A DNA stretch of 38,250 nucleotides from Selenomonas sp. (lineage in GTDB: Bacteria; Bacillota_C; Negativicutes; Selenomonadales; Selenomonadaceae): positions 1-38,250 of the forward strand of contig NZ_JAILKR010000118.1 in the NCBI RefSeq assembly GCF_024693525.1, in the 5' to 3' direction. A model generated the notes under the pieces. That model searched no databases. It had not been told where the DNA came from and saw only the letters and a list, made by a program, of their open reading frames with translations. Shown here in pieces: positions 25,705 to 35,343 of this stretch (the first letter of the stretch is position 1; each line of letters begins with the position of its first letter). Made by a program: the position numbers and the translations under genes.

Positions 25705-27249
25705 TCATTTTTTGATTTGAATGCGGCCGGTTGCGATATCGCCGATACCTTTTTGATTCAGATATTGGGAAAACACCTCTTCCAGCGTTCCAAACTCTCC
25801 AGTCACCTTGGCATTTTTGAGCATGTCATAGCCATCTCCACCGGCAGCGGTAAAATCACTGACTGCCACCTGGTACAGCCGCTGATTGTCCAAGGGCACA
25901 CCGGCCACTTTTACATTGCTCACCCGTCTGCCTGCTGGCGCTGCGATATCCAGCGTGAAGGTAAGTCCGCTGACATCCATAAAGCCGCCAAAGGCACCGG
26001 GAACATACTCTACCGAATGCTCCAATACCTTTTGGACAGTTGCTCCCGAAATTTCCACCCGCTTCAGCGTATTGCCAAAGGGGAAAATCTTCCAGAGGTC
26101 TCCCTGGGTTACCGCCCCAGCCGGGAGATTTGCCCGCAGGCCGCCGCCATTGGCTAAACCGATATCGGCCTGTGCCGCCCACCGCAGGGCATCGGCCGTC
26201 AGATTTCCCAATTCCGATTCCCGAGTGCGCACCAATTCACGGGCGCTGGAAAGCTCCCGCGGCGACTGGGTAACTACTTTTCCCACCGTCTTCTGATTAT
26301 CAGCCTCGATTGCCTGCAAGGCTTCGCTGACGCCTTCATCCGGACCTTCCACTTCATTGACGATAGCCGCCCGGTCCAACAGGACAGATTTGACTTTCCG
26401 CAGCTTATGGTTCCGCACGATAAGCTCCACTCTACCCAGGAAATCCCCCCGGGCACCAGTCTGACAAATCAGCGTCTTTCCCACTTTTTCCGGCTTTTGC
26501 AATTTGGTATGACTGTGTCCATCCAAAATCAAATCGATTCCCGGCACTTCCTTAGCGATGCGCGCCGAAGTGTATTCCGAACTGGCATCAAGTCCCATGT
26601 GCATGAGACCGATTACCACATCATGATTCTTGCGCAGTTTCGGCACCAGCTTCTTGGCGGTATCCACCGGATTCAGGAATTTAACCAGTTCCACATTGAC
26701 CTTGTTGGTCTTATAAGCCGTCTCCGGAGTACTGAGGCCAAACACCGCTATCCGAACACCATTTAGCTCAAAGCTTTTATAGGGGCGGAATACATAGCCC
26801 TGTTCGTCCCGGTCCACCAGATTGGCACTTAGCATGGGAAAGTTCAGCATCCCCGCCAACTTCTGCAGCTGCACCGCACCATAATTAAAATCGTGATTTC
26901 CCGGCGTCATGCCATCATAGCCGGACAGATTCATGAGACGCGCCATATTTTCCCCCTTGCTGGCATTGATAAGTGGCATGCCATGCAACGTGTCCCCGGC
27001 ATCAAAAGCCAGCGTATCGGAATCGGCCTCCTTCTGCTGCCAAATCGCAGCAGCAATCCATTTCATTCCAATAGACTTCCCATTGTCGTCACTCTCCAGC
27101 ACACGGCCATGCATATCATTGGTATGGAAAATGGTGATATGCACACCATCCTTCTGTACCGAAGCCACGGCTGGCACTGGCAACAGCAAGGCTGCGCTCA
27201 GCACCATCGCCATCAGGAAGTGGCACCAGCGAATCGGCATCGTCTTCAT
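25705..27249 (-). CDS. Secreted 5'-nucleotidase/2',3'-cyclic phosphodiesterase family
   Basis: Hydrolyses nucleotides outside the cytoplasm for phosphate or nucleoside recovery. The 514-aa protein has a signal peptide (about 1-29, PAVAS), an N-terminal metallophosphatase domain with HTNDMHG (42-48), GDTLHG, GNHDFNYG, GLMHMG and DGHSHT supplying the dimetal ligands, and a C-terminal 5'-nucleotidase domain with NGGGLRANLP and AAGGDGYDML for substrate. I start at the second in-frame ATG (27249), which lies 7 nt after AAGGGG; the first is too near it. No wall anchor is visible. Last gene of the uvrB operon; the link to repair is probably incidental. Confidence 0.93.
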   Translation of the reverse strand: MKTMPIRWCHFLMAMVLSAALLLPVPAVASVQKDGVHITIFHTNDMHGRVLESDDNGKSIGMKWIAAAIWQQKEADSDTLAFDAGDTLHGMPLINASKGENMARLMNLSGYDGMTPGNHDFNYGAVQLQKLAGMLNFPMLSANLVDRDEQGYVFRPYKSFELNGVRIAVFGLSTPETAYKTNKVNVELVKFLNPVDTAKKLVPKLRKNHDVVIGLMHMGLDASSEYTSARIAKEVPGIDLILDGHSHTKLQKPEKVGKTLICQTGARGDFLGRVELIVRNHKLRKVKSVLLDRAAIVNEVEGPDEGVSEALQAIEADNQKTVGKVVTQSPRELSSARELVRTRESELGNLTADALRWAAQADIGLANGGGLRANLPAGAVTQGDLWKIFPFGNTLKRVEISGATVQKVLEHSVEYVPGAFGGFMDVSGLTFTLDIAAPAGRRVSNVKVAGVPLDNQRLYQVAVSDFTAAGGDGYDMLKNAKVTGEFGTLEEVFSQYLNQKGIGDIATGRIQIKK

Positions 27250-27275
27250 TATCATTCCCCTTCTTTCTGTTCCCT

Positions 27276-27836
27276 TCAGCGGGTACGCTCAAGAATAAAA
27301 CCATAAGGTGCCTCCGGGCGATGATTCCACAAGCGGTACCCCCCCACCGTGTAATCCCTGACCGGAAGCTCCTGCAAAAAACTTGCTAAACAATCGGCCT
27401 CAATCTTGCCCTCAGGATGTCCCGGATAGACCATAATCGCGCAAATCCCCTGAAGGCGAAGTTTTGCCAGCACACATTTTACCGCCTTAAGGGTGCTTTC
27501 GTGATTAGTCACAGCTTCATGATCAGCTCCCGGCAAATACCCGAGATTGAACATCGCCACATCAATTGACCGGTCAACATACCGGCCAATCTCCTCATGA
27601 CTCTGCTGCAGATAGCAAATCTGTGCGGCAAATTCCTTGGTGCGCTCTTTCGTATGCAGAATGGCCTCCGCCTGAATATCAAAGGCATACAGCTGGCAGG
27701 AAGCCTTCATATTCTGCGCCAAGAACAACGTATCACCGCCATTGCCAGCCGTGGCATCCACGATGACATCCGCCCGTCTGACAGCTGGCAGGATAGCTTG
27801 ATGCATCAGATTGATTACATTACTCACAGTTTGCAT
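27276..27836 (-). CDS. Class I SAM methyltransferase, YtqB-type putative rRNA methylase
   Basis: The 186-aa protein has the SAM-binding motif VDATAGNGGDT (26-36), an acidic residue ending the next strand (YAFDIQ) and a later VYPGHPEG motif, the pattern of the YtqB family annotated as rRNA methylase. The substrate is not established by sequence and could be an rRNA, a tRNA or a small molecule. It lies 29 nt after uvrA and 26 nt before the 5'-nucleotidase gene. A purine-rich GGAAGG precedes the ATG. Confidence 0.85.
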   Translation of the reverse strand: MQTVSNVINLMHQAILPAVRRADVIVDATAGNGGDTLFLAQNMKASCQLYAFDIQAEAILHTKERTKEFAAQICYLQQSHEEIGRYVDRSIDVAMFNLGYLPGADHEAVTNHESTLKAVKCVLAKLRLQGICAIMVYPGHPEGKIEADCLASFLQELPVRDYTVGGYRLWNHRPEAPYGFILERTR

Positions 27837-27865
27837 AATTCGTTTTTTCCTTCCACAAAACCTGC

Positions 27866-30694
27866 TTATTCATTTTTTTCTTCTAACAATGGTTTGAGGA
27901 ATTGCCCTGTATAGGACGCCTTGACTTTGACAATATCCTCCGGCCGCCCTTCAGCAACGATGTTTCCTCCTTTATTGCCGCCTTCCGGCCCCAAATCGAT
28001 GATGTGGTCGGCCGTCTTGATGACATCGAGATTGTGCTCGATGATGACGACGGTGTCACCACCATCAACGAGGCGCTGCAGGATGTCCAGCAGCTTATGG
28101 ATGTCAGCCGTATGCAGGCCTGTCGTGGGCTCATCGAGGATGTAGAGGGTGCGGCCCGTGCTGCGGCGCGAGAGCTCCGTCGCCAGCTTGACGCGCTGGG
28201 CCTCGCCCCCCGACAGGGTCGTAGCCGGCTGGCCAAGCTTGATATAGCCAAGGCCCACATCCTGAATGACCTGCAGCTTGCGGGCGATGCGCGGCACATT
28301 CTGGAAAAATTCCAGTGCTTCATCGATGGTCATGTCCAGGACTTCCGAAATATTCTTACCCTTGTAGCGCACCTCAAGGGTCTCGCGATTATAGCGTGCC
28401 CCCTTGCAGACCTCGCAGGGCACATAGACATCGGGCAGGAAATGCATCTCGATTTTCAAGATACCATCACCCTTGCAGGCCTCACAGCGGCCGCCCTTTA
28501 CGTTGAAACTAAATCTGCCCGCCTTGTAGCCGCGCATCTTCGACTCAGCCGTCTGGCTGAACAGCTCGCGGATAGCATCAAAGACCCCTGTGTAAGTCGC
28601 CGGATTCGAGCGCGGCGTGCGGCCGATTGGCTGCTGATCGATATCAATAATCTTGTCGATATGCTCAAGCCCCTTGATTTTCTTATGCTTGCCTGGCTTA
28701 CCCTTAGAATGATAGAGCCGCGAGGCAATGCCCTTGTAGAGGATTTCGTTGACGAGCGTACTCTTGCCCGACCCCGATACGCCGGTTACCAGCGTCATCG
28801 TTCCTAAGGGGAATTTGACATCGATGTTCTTGAGGTTATTCTCCTGAGCCCCTACCACCTCGATGAACTTGCCATTTCCCGGACGGCGTTTGCTTGGCAC
28901 CGGGATGAACTTGCGCCGCGATAGATAAGCTCCGGTCACCGAATCCTTGACCTGCATGATTTCCTTGGCCGTGCCCTGCGCGACAATCTGCCCGCCATGG
29001 GCACCAGCCCCAGGGCCGATATCGATGATATGATCAGCCGCATACATCGTGTCTTCATCATGCTCCACCACAATCAGCGTATTGCCAAGGTCTCGCAGAT
29101 TCTTGAGCGTCGCTAGCAACCGGTTGTTGTCCCGCTGATGCAGGCCGATGCTCGGTTCATCGAGCACGTAGAGCACGCCCTGGAGCCCTGAACCAATCTG
29201 CGTGGCCAGACGGATGCGCTGAGCCTCCCCCCCTGACAAGGTTCCTGCGGCCCGGGAGAGGGTCAGATAGTCAAGGCCAACGTTTAGCAGGAAACTAAGA
29301 CGTGCATGGATTTCCTTTAGAATTTGCACGGCAATCTTCTGCTCCCGGGGCGTAAACTCCACACCTGCCAGGAAAGTATCGGCCTCACGGATGGTCATAG
29401 CCGTAAGTTCCGCGATATTCTTATCCCCCACCGTAATCGACAGCGTCTCGGGCTTTAACCGCGCACCATGGCAGACCGGGCAGTCAATCTCGGTCATATA
29501 GTTCTCATAGGACTCGCGCATCTCATCGGAATCCGTTTCCTGATAGCGGCGGTTGAGCATCGGCAGTACGCCCTCGAATTCCACATTGTACTCCTTGCGC
29601 TCGCCGAACATATTCGTATAGTGAAAACGGAATTTCTCATCACCGGCACCATGCAGCAGGACATGACGTGTCTTCTTGTCCATATCCTTCCAGGGCGTGT
29701 CCACCGTATAGCCATAATCTGTAAGCACCGCTGCGATCACACACATGCCATAGGAATGAGGATTCTTCGACAGCGGCGCAAAGACGCCCTTTGCCACCGA
29801 CAGGGACGCATCGGGCACCACCAGCTCCTCATCGAACTCCATATGGCTGCCAAGGCCCATGCAGACCGGGCAAGCACCATAGGGACTGTTGAACGAGAAC
29901 ATGCGCGGCGTGATTTCCGGCAGGCTGATGCCGCAATCGACACAGGCAAAATTCTCGCTGAACATCAAGAGTTCCCCGTCGACGATCTGCACGTAGACCA
30001 CGCCCTCGCCCAGTTTCAGCGCCGTCTCCAGGGAGTCAGCCAACCGCTGTTCCATACCCTCGCGAACGATCAGGCGGTCAATGACCACTTCGATCGTATG
30101 CTTTTTCGTTTTCTCAAGCTGGATTTCATCGTTGACATCGTGGACTTCCCCATCGATGCGCACACGCACATAGCCCTCGCGGCGGATATGCTCGAGTACC
30201 TTCTTGTGCTCTCCCTTCTTGCCGCGAATTACCTGGGCCATTATAAGTAATTTCGTGCGTTCCGGCAGTTCCTTGATCTGATCGATCATCTGATCCACAG
30301 TCTGCTGGGTAATCGGCTTACCGCACTTCGGGCAATGGGGACGCCCCGCCCGGGCATAGAGCAGGCGCAGGTAGTCATAGATTTCCGTCACCGTGCCCAC
30401 CGTGGAACGAGGATTGTGACTCGTCGTCTTCTGGTCGATGGAAATCGCCGGCGACAAGCCCTCGATATTGTCCATATCTGGCTTATCCATCTGGCCGAGG
30501 AACTGGCGGGCATAGGACGACAGGGACTCGACATAGCGCCGCTGACCCTCAGCATAGATGGTATCAAAGGCCAGTGACGACTTCCCCGACCCCGACAGCC
30601 CCGTGATGACCACGAGCTTATCCCGCGGGATTTCCACATTGATATTCTTGAGATTATGGGCTCTCGCGCCCTTTATTTTGATGCTGTTTTCCAT
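27866..30694 (-). CDS. uvrA: Excinuclease ABC subunit A
   Basis: Damage-sensing ATPase of nucleotide excision repair, loading UvrB. The 942-aa protein has two ABC modules: Walker A GLSGSGKS (32-39) and, in the second half, GVSGSGKST, each with an LSGGEAQR signature. Zinc-binding cysteines are seen (CPKC near 121, CPVC sites, CEACKGDG). GAGGAAAAG precedes the ATG and the gene starts 12 nt after uvrB. Domain order and length are normal. Confidence 0.98.
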   Translation of the reverse strand: MENSIKIKGARAHNLKNINVEIPRDKLVVITGLSGSGKSSLAFDTIYAEGQRRYVESLSSYARQFLGQMDKPDMDNIEGLSPAISIDQKTTSHNPRSTVGTVTEIYDYLRLLYARAGRPHCPKCGKPITQQTVDQMIDQIKELPERTKLLIMAQVIRGKKGEHKKVLEHIRREGYVRVRIDGEVHDVNDEIQLEKTKKHTIEVVIDRLIVREGMEQRLADSLETALKLGEGVVYVQIVDGELLMFSENFACVDCGISLPEITPRMFSFNSPYGACPVCMGLGSHMEFDEELVVPDASLSVAKGVFAPLSKNPHSYGMCVIAAVLTDYGYTVDTPWKDMDKKTRHVLLHGAGDEKFRFHYTNMFGERKEYNVEFEGVLPMLNRRYQETDSDEMRESYENYMTEIDCPVCHGARLKPETLSITVGDKNIAELTAMTIREADTFLAGVEFTPREQKIAVQILKEIHARLSFLLNVGLDYLTLSRAAGTLSGGEAQRIRLATQIGSGLQGVLYVLDEPSIGLHQRDNNRLLATLKNLRDLGNTLIVVEHDEDTMYAADHIIDIGPGAGAHGGQIVAQGTAKEIMQVKDSVTGAYLSRRKFIPVPSKRRPGNGKFIEVVGAQENNLKNIDVKFPLGTMTLVTGVSGSGKSTLVNEILYKGIASRLYHSKGKPGKHKKIKGLEHIDKIIDIDQQPIGRTPRSNPATYTGVFDAIRELFSQTAESKMRGYKAGRFSFNVKGGRCEACKGDGILKIEMHFLPDVYVPCEVCKGARYNRETLEVRYKGKNISEVLDMTIDEALEFFQNVPRIARKLQVIQDVGLGYIKLGQPATTLSGGEAQRVKLATELSRRSTGRTLYILDEPTTGLHTADIHKLLDILQRLVDGGDTVVIIEHNLDVIKTADHIIDLGPEGGNKGGNIVAEGRPEDIVKVKASYTGQFLKPLLEEKNE

Positions 30695-30706
30695 TGTCTT
30701 TTCCTC

Positions 30707-32743
30707 TTATTTCTTCGGTGGCAGGCTGCCATCGAGTTCCAATATCATATCGCGAAGCTCTGCGGCCCGCTCGAATTCCAGTGCCCGGGAGGCCTGCTGC
30801 ATCTCGCGGGTAAGGGTCTTGATGAGGTTTTCCTTGTCCTTCTTGGTGAGCTTTTTCTTCTTGCGCTTGCCATCGGCAGAATAATCCGCGGAGGATTCTG
30901 CCACCAACGTCGTTTCGATAAGCGGCTTGATGGGCTTTTTAATGGTCTTGGGCACGATGCCGTGCTCGTTGTTATAGGCCTGCTGGATTTCCCGGCGGCG
31001 CTCGGTTTCATCAATGGCCCGTTTCATCGAGTCCGTGATGCGATCCGCATACATGATGACATGGCCATTGGCATTGCGCGCCGCCCGGCCGATAATCTGG
31101 ATAAGGGAGGTATCCGAACGCAAAAAGCCCTCCTTGTCGGCATCGAGGATGGCGATAAGGGACACCTCCGGCATATCGAGACCCTCGCGCAAAAGATTGA
31201 TACCCACCAGCACATCAAACTCGCCAGCGCGCAAATCGTGGATGATCTCAGCGCGCTCAATGGTGGCGATATCCGAGTGCAGATAGCGAACCTTGACACC
31301 TGTTTCCTTCAGGTAATCGGTGAGGTTTTCGGCCATTTTCTTGGTCAGCGTCGTGACCAGCACGCGCTCGTCCTTCGCGATGCGAATCTTTATCTCTGCC
31401 AGCAGATCATCAATCTGCCCTTCCAGAGGACGTACCTCAATCTCGGGGTCTAACAGTCCCGTCGGACGGATAATCTGCTGGGCGACCTGCTGGGCTTTAC
31501 CCAGCTCGTATTTGCCTGGCGTAGCCGAAACGTAAATAATCTGATTGATGCGCGCGGCAAACTCCTCGAAGGTCAGGGGCCGGTTGTCAAAGGCCGAGGG
31601 CAGGCGGAAGCCGTTTTCCACCAGGGAAACCTTGCGGCTGCGGTCACCAGCGTACATCGCATGGACCTGAGGCAGGGTGACATGGGACTCATCCATGACA
31701 ATCAGGAAATCCTCGGGGAAATAGTCGAGCAGCGTATAAGGCGCATCCCCAGCCTTGCGGTGAGTGAGATGACGCGAGTAGTTTTCGATCCCCGAACAGT
31801 AACCCATTTCCTGCATCATCTCGAGGTCATACTTGGTGCGCTGCTCGATGCGCTGTGCCTCCAAGAGCTTCCCCTGTTGCTGGAACATTGCCACCTGCTG
31901 CTCCAGCTCCGTGCGGATATCCGCCATGGCAATCTTGAGGTCTTCATCCTCGGTGACATAGTGGGAAGCCGGGAAGACCATCACATGGGTGCGCTCGCCG
32001 TAGACCTCCCCTGTAACCACATCAAATTCCACCATGCGGTCAATCTCATCGCCAAACAGTTCGATGCGCACCGCCCGGTTGTTATAGCCAGCGGGGAATA
32101 CCTCCACCACATCGCCGCGCACTCGGAAACGGCCGCGTTCAAAAGCGATGTCGTTGCGTTCGTAGCGAATCTGCACCAGCTTGCGCAGGATGGCCTCCCG
32201 TTCCACCTCCTGCCCCTTGTGCAGGGAAAGCACCATCTCATGATAGCTCTCTGGGGAGCCTAAGCCATAGATGCAGGAAACCGAGGCCACGATGATGACA
32301 TCACGCCGCTCGAACAGGGAACAGGTCGCCGAGTGACGCAGTTCATCGATTTCATCGTTGATGGAGGAATCCTTTTCAATATAAGTATCCGTCGAGGCGA
32401 TATAGGCCTCAGGCTGATAGTAATCGTAGTAGCTGACAAAGTAGCCGACGTAATTGTCCGGAAAGAAGGTCTTGAACTCACTGGCCAGCTGAGCCGCCAA
32501 GGTCTTGTTATGAGCTATGACCAGCGTCGGCTTCTGCACTTTCTCAATGACCTTGGCTATGGTATAGGTCTTGCCGGTACCAGTGGCGCCCAACAACACC
32601 TGGGCATCCTGGCCATTCGTGATGCCCGCCGCCAAATCGTCGATAGCCTGGGGCTGGTCGCCCATGGGGGCAAACGGTGCCACCACCTTGAAGGGAATAT
32701 TCGTATCGAATTGGGTTGTGTTCAGTTTCGGCACCATCGCCAT
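30707..32743 (-). CDS. uvrB: Excinuclease ABC subunit B
   Basis: Verifies DNA damage and recruits UvrC. The 678-aa helicase-like protein has Walker A GATGTGKT (52-59), the beta-hairpin [10 protein letters not shown] that inserts between strands, helicase motif DESH, motif VI (QIIGRAARN), and a C-terminal UVR motif that contacts UvrC. The ATG at 32743 is 7 nt after GAGGAGG; in-frame codons upstream lie in the promoter region and are rejected. First gene of uvrB-uvrA-ytqB-like-nucleotidase, with a LexA-like dyad over its start site. Confidence 0.97.
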   Translation of the reverse strand: MAMVPKLNTTQFDTNIPFKVVAPFAPMGDQPQAIDDLAAGITNGQDAQVLLGATGTGKTYTIAKVIEKVQKPTLVIAHNKTLAAQLASEFKTFFPDNYVGYFVSYYDYYQPEAYIASTDTYIEKDSSINDEIDELRHSATCSLFERRDVIIVASVSCIYGLGSPESYHEMVLSLHKGQEVEREAILRKLVQIRYERNDIAFERGRFRVRGDVVEVFPAGYNNRAVRIELFGDEIDRMVEFDVVTGEVYGERTHVMVFPASHYVTEDEDLKIAMADIRTELEQQVAMFQQQGKLLEAQRIEQRTKYDLEMMQEMGYCSGIENYSRHLTHRKAGDAPYTLLDYFPEDFLIVMDESHVTLPQVHAMYAGDRSRKVSLVENGFRLPSAFDNRPLTFEEFAARINQIIYVSATPGKYELGKAQQVAQQIIRPTGLLDPEIEVRPLEGQIDDLLAEIKIRIAKDERVLVTTLTKKMAENLTDYLKETGVKVRYLHSDIATIERAEIIHDLRAGEFDVLVGINLLREGLDMPEVSLIAILDADKEGFLRSDTSLIQIIGRAARNANGHVIMYADRITDSMKRAIDETERRREIQQAYNNEHGIVPKTIKKPIKPLIETTLVAESSADYSADGKRKKKKLTKKDKENLIKTLTREMQQASRALEFERAAELRDMILELDGSLPPKK

Positions 32744-32767
32744 GACAAGACCTCCTCTGCCTTTTAT

Positions 32768-32813
32768 CGAATGTGTGTACTCTATTATAACGCTATTTTC
32801 TCCCTTTTGTCGA
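32768..32813 (-). promoter_or_regulatory. uvrB promoter with LexA-like dyad
   Basis: Minus strand -35 TCGACA (32813-32808), 18-bp spacer, -10 TATAAT (32789-32784). Just downstream, over the start site, is CGAATGTGTGTACTC (32768-32782, plus strand), which partly fits the Firmicute LexA box CGAAC-N4-GTTCG. Confidence 0.5.
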
Positions 32814-32892
32814 CCAGCAAAAGCACTCCAATTCCGCATCTTTTGCACAATAATGGTTTCTTTTCCCGCTTTTCTAAGCAAATACAGCAGGT

Positions 32893-32930
32893 TATAATAA
32901 AAGCGTAAGCATTTATTTATTTTTTTACGC
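32893..32930 (+). promoter_or_regulatory. Symporter -10 and leader hairpin
   Basis: TATAAT at 32893-32898 with a poor -35, then GCGTAA/TTACGC (32903-32908 with 32925-32930) that could form a hairpin in the 5' leader just before AGGAT and the ATG. Confidence 0.4.
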
Positions 32931-32946
32931 ATAGGATGTGATTACT

Positions 32947-34248
32947 ATGGAAAAAACTTCCCCAACTTCAACAGGCTCCTTCTTGTCTTATCTCAAGAAT
33001 TACGGCTTTGTGCTCTTCATGCTGATTGGCATCGTCTCAGGCACGCTGCTGGGCCTTTACTTCCCTGAGGCCAAAGGCCTGAAACCCCTGGGCGACCTCT
33101 TCATCAACTTGATGTTCTGCATCGTCGTACCCATGGTCTTCGTTTCGATTGCCTCGGCCATCGCCAACATGGACTCTGCGGGCCGCGCCGGTAAAGTCAT
33201 GGGCATTACCGTAGCCACCTTCTCCATTACGGCACTGATTGCCGCCATTGTCATGTATGGAGTCGTCTCCTGCATTAACATCGTGCCAGCTGGCTTCTCC
33301 GTTAGTGAAATGGTGACCTCTACCGAAGAACTCACCAAGATTACCGCCGGGGAACTGCTGGTCAACTTCTTCACAAAGCCTGACTTTGCCGAACTGCTCT
33401 CTCGCCGCGCCATGCTGCCGCTGATCATCTTTGCCGTCATCTTCGGCTTCGGCGTTCAGCTCTCAGGCGGCAAAAAGACCATGACGGCCAAACTGCTCGA
33501 TGACCTGTCGCGCTGCATCATGAAGACGGTCACGATCATCTCCTACTATGCTCCCATTGGTTTCTTTGGCTTCTTTGCCAACCTTGCCGCCACCTACGGC
33601 ACCGACCTTATGGGGGGGTATGCCAAGACGCTGCTCGTATACTACGGCATGTGCTTTCTCTACATGTTTGTCTTCTTTCCCCTCTATGCCTGGTATGGCG
33701 GTGGCCGTCATGCCATCCCTGTCATGTGGCGCAACCTGTTCAAGCCGGCAGCCGTATCCTTTGGCACCTGTTCCTCAGTCGCCACCATTCCTACCAACAT
33801 GGAGGCCGCCAAAGCCAGCGGCGTCTCCAAGGAAGTCACCGATATTGTCATGCCACTGGGTGCCACCATGCACATGGACGGCTCGGCTATGGGCGCCATC
33901 GTGAAGGTCGCCTTCCTCTTCGGCATCTCGGGCATGGACTTCAACAGCGGCGACGCCATCCTGGCCATCATCATCGCCGTATTCTCCTCGGTAGCCATGT
34001 CTGGCATCCCAGGAGGCGGCGGTGTCGGCGAATTGGTGCTTTGCTCCTTCTTCTTCAACAACAGTGCCGAACAAATGACCATTGCCTACACCCTGGCCCT
34101 GGCCATCGGCAATCTCATTGACCCACCAGCTACCATGGTCAACGCCGCTGGTGACTATGTCGCCACCTATATCGTCTCGCGCTATACCGACGGCAAAGAC
34201 TGGCTGGAGAAAAAACTCACCAGTTTCCAAACGGAAAGCAACGCCTAA
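32947..34248 (+). CDS. Dicarboxylate/amino acid:cation symporter (DAACS family)
   Basis: A secondary transporter of the inner membrane for acidic amino acids, neutral amino acids or C4-dicarboxylates. The 433-aa protein shows the family's eight helices and two re-entrant hairpins: SSVATIP (276-282, HP1), HMDGSA (309-314), GIPGGGG (353-359, HP2) and NAAGD with Asn399 and Asp403 (TM8). The normal N-MDGT motif reads H-MDGS here, which may change cation or substrate coupling. The ATG at 32947 is used with AGGAT upstream. In a succinate-using cell a dicarboxylate substrate is tempting, but the sequence does not decide it. Confidence 0.92.
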   Translation: MEKTSPTSTGSFLSYLKNYGFVLFMLIGIVSGTLLGLYFPEAKGLKPLGDLFINLMFCIVVPMVFVSIASAIANMDSAGRAGKVMGITVATFSITALIAAIVMYGVVSCINIVPAGFSVSEMVTSTEELTKITAGELLVNFFTKPDFAELLSRRAMLPLIIFAVIFGFGVQLSGGKKTMTAKLLDDLSRCIMKTVTIISYYAPIGFFGFFANLAATYGTDLMGGYAKTLLVYYGMCFLYMFVFFPLYAWYGGGRHAIPVMWRNLFKPAAVSFGTCSSVATIPTNMEAAKASGVSKEVTDIVMPLGATMHMDGSAMGAIVKVAFLFGISGMDFNSGDAILAIIIAVFSSVAMSGIPGGGGVGELVLCSFFFNNSAEQMTIAYTLALAIGNLIDPPATMVNAAGDYVATYIVSRYTDGKDWLEKKLTSFQTESNA

Positions 34249-34260
34249 GGCATTATAATA

Positions 34261-34312
34261 AAAAGCTGACAATTGACTGGTCAAATTTGACTTGTCAATT
34301 GTCAGCTTTTTT
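34261..34312. terminator. Bidirectional terminator between convergent genes
   Basis: A perfect 17-bp stem, AAAAGCTGACAATTGAC with its complement, and TTTTTT on the plus strand. It closes the symporter gene and the facing PTS operon. Confidence 0.92.
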
Positions 34313-34315
34313 GTG

Positions 34316-34822
34316 TTATAAGAAATCCGTGGGCAGGGGGAGTTTTCGGCTCAGTTTCCTGGCCAGCACAATTCCCACTGTGCCGGTAACCAGCTGCGGC
34401 CAGCTCATCATAAACAACAGTACCGCTATCATTGCCTCGGGCAAATCCAGCAGCTGGCAAACCGCTCTCGTGCCACCGTACAAAATCCCCGTCTTAATGA
34501 CAGGGGCACAATATAACAAGCTGTTATGACGAAACGCTCCCGTCCAAAGGATAAAGGCCATATTTCCAGCAGCCACCACCGGAATCATCCAGACAATGGG
34601 CAGCTGTCCCTGGACAAAAGCCCCCAAGGGCAACAGCCCGCCAATCACCGCCGCCCAGCGGCTCCCTGTTTGCCAGATCCCCAGCACCATAATCCCGTTG
34701 AGCAGACTTCCAATCAAAAACATATTGACGGGACCTGGAATCATGGGGATAAAGAGCCGGATACTCTGAACCAGCAGCGCAATAGCCAAAAACATGGCCA
34801 GCATCGTCCAAGTTCGCTTCAT
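34316..34822 (-). CDS. Small polytopic membrane protein, ECF S-component-like
   Basis: The 168-aa product has about five hydrophobic segments and basic ends (MKRTW and RKLSRK), with small-residue-rich helices such as GPVNMFLIGSLLNG and AAVIGGLLPLGAFVQGQ. This general pattern is that of the substrate-binding S component of ECF vitamin/metal transporters, but I cannot name a substrate and it may be an unrelated membrane protein. AGAGGTGG precedes the ATG. It follows the PTS IIA gene by 26 nt, as the third gene of a nagE-IIA operon, without an ECF A or T component nearby. Confidence 0.55.
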   Translation of the reverse strand: MKRTWTMLAMFLAIALLVQSIRLFIPMIPGPVNMFLIGSLLNGIMVLGIWQTGSRWAAVIGGLLPLGAFVQGQLPIVWMIPVVAAGNMAFILWTGAFRHNSLLYCAPVIKTGILYGGTRAVCQLLDLPEAMIAVLLFMMSWPQLVTGTVGIVLARKLSRKLPLPTDFL

Positions 34823-34848
34823 CTGACCACCTCTTGGTCCCTATGGAT

Positions 34849-35325
34849 TTAGAGCTGCACCGTCAGGACGCACTGGGCATTGTCCAAATGCTTTTCAATC
34901 TTTTTGGCTTTTTCGTCCCCGTTGGTAAGGGCGATTATCGTCGTAAGGGGTTTGCCCTCCTGTTTAATGGAGGCAGCATCAAAGCGAATCAGCGCATCCC
35001 CCCGGCTGACTTTTGCCCCCTGCTGGGTAAGGGCCTCAAAACCGCGTCCCCCCAGCTCTACGGTATCAATGCCAACATGGATGAGCACTTCCAAGCCCTC
35101 CGATTCAATTGCTATCGCATGGAGAGTATCGGCTAAAAGCTTTATCGTGCCATCACAAGGAGCCGTTATGGTGTCGGCGCCTTCTGCCGGTTCAACGGCA
35201 AAGCCATCCCCCATCATTTTCTGGGAGAATACCGCATCATTGACTTCCGTGATATCGAGGATAGTACCTGCAACCGGAGAAGCAATAGCCTTCTCTTTTT
35301 TTCCAAATCCAAACAATCCAAACAT
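34849..35325 (-). CDS. PTS sugar transporter IIA component (glucose family)
   Basis: Phosphocarrier that receives phosphate from HPr and passes it to the IIB domain of the transporter. The 158-aa IIA(Glc)-type protein carries His83 (LIHVGIDT), the phosphorylated residue, with partner His69 (TLHAIAIE). Length is that of a stand-alone IIA. It lies 18 nt after the IICB gene, supplying the domain missing from that protein. It could also serve other glucose-family permeases. The DNA start is set by GAAAGGAT 5 nt or so upstream. Confidence 0.95.
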   Translation of the reverse strand: MFGLFGFGKKEKAIASPVAGTILDITEVNDAVFSQKMMGDGFAVEPAEGADTITAPCDGTIKLLADTLHAIAIESEGLEVLIHVGIDTVELGGRGFEALTQQGAKVSRGDALIRFDAASIKQEGKPLTTIIALTNGDEKAKKIEKHLDNAQCVLTVQL

Positions 35326-35343
35326 AATGTAAATCCTTTCGTT

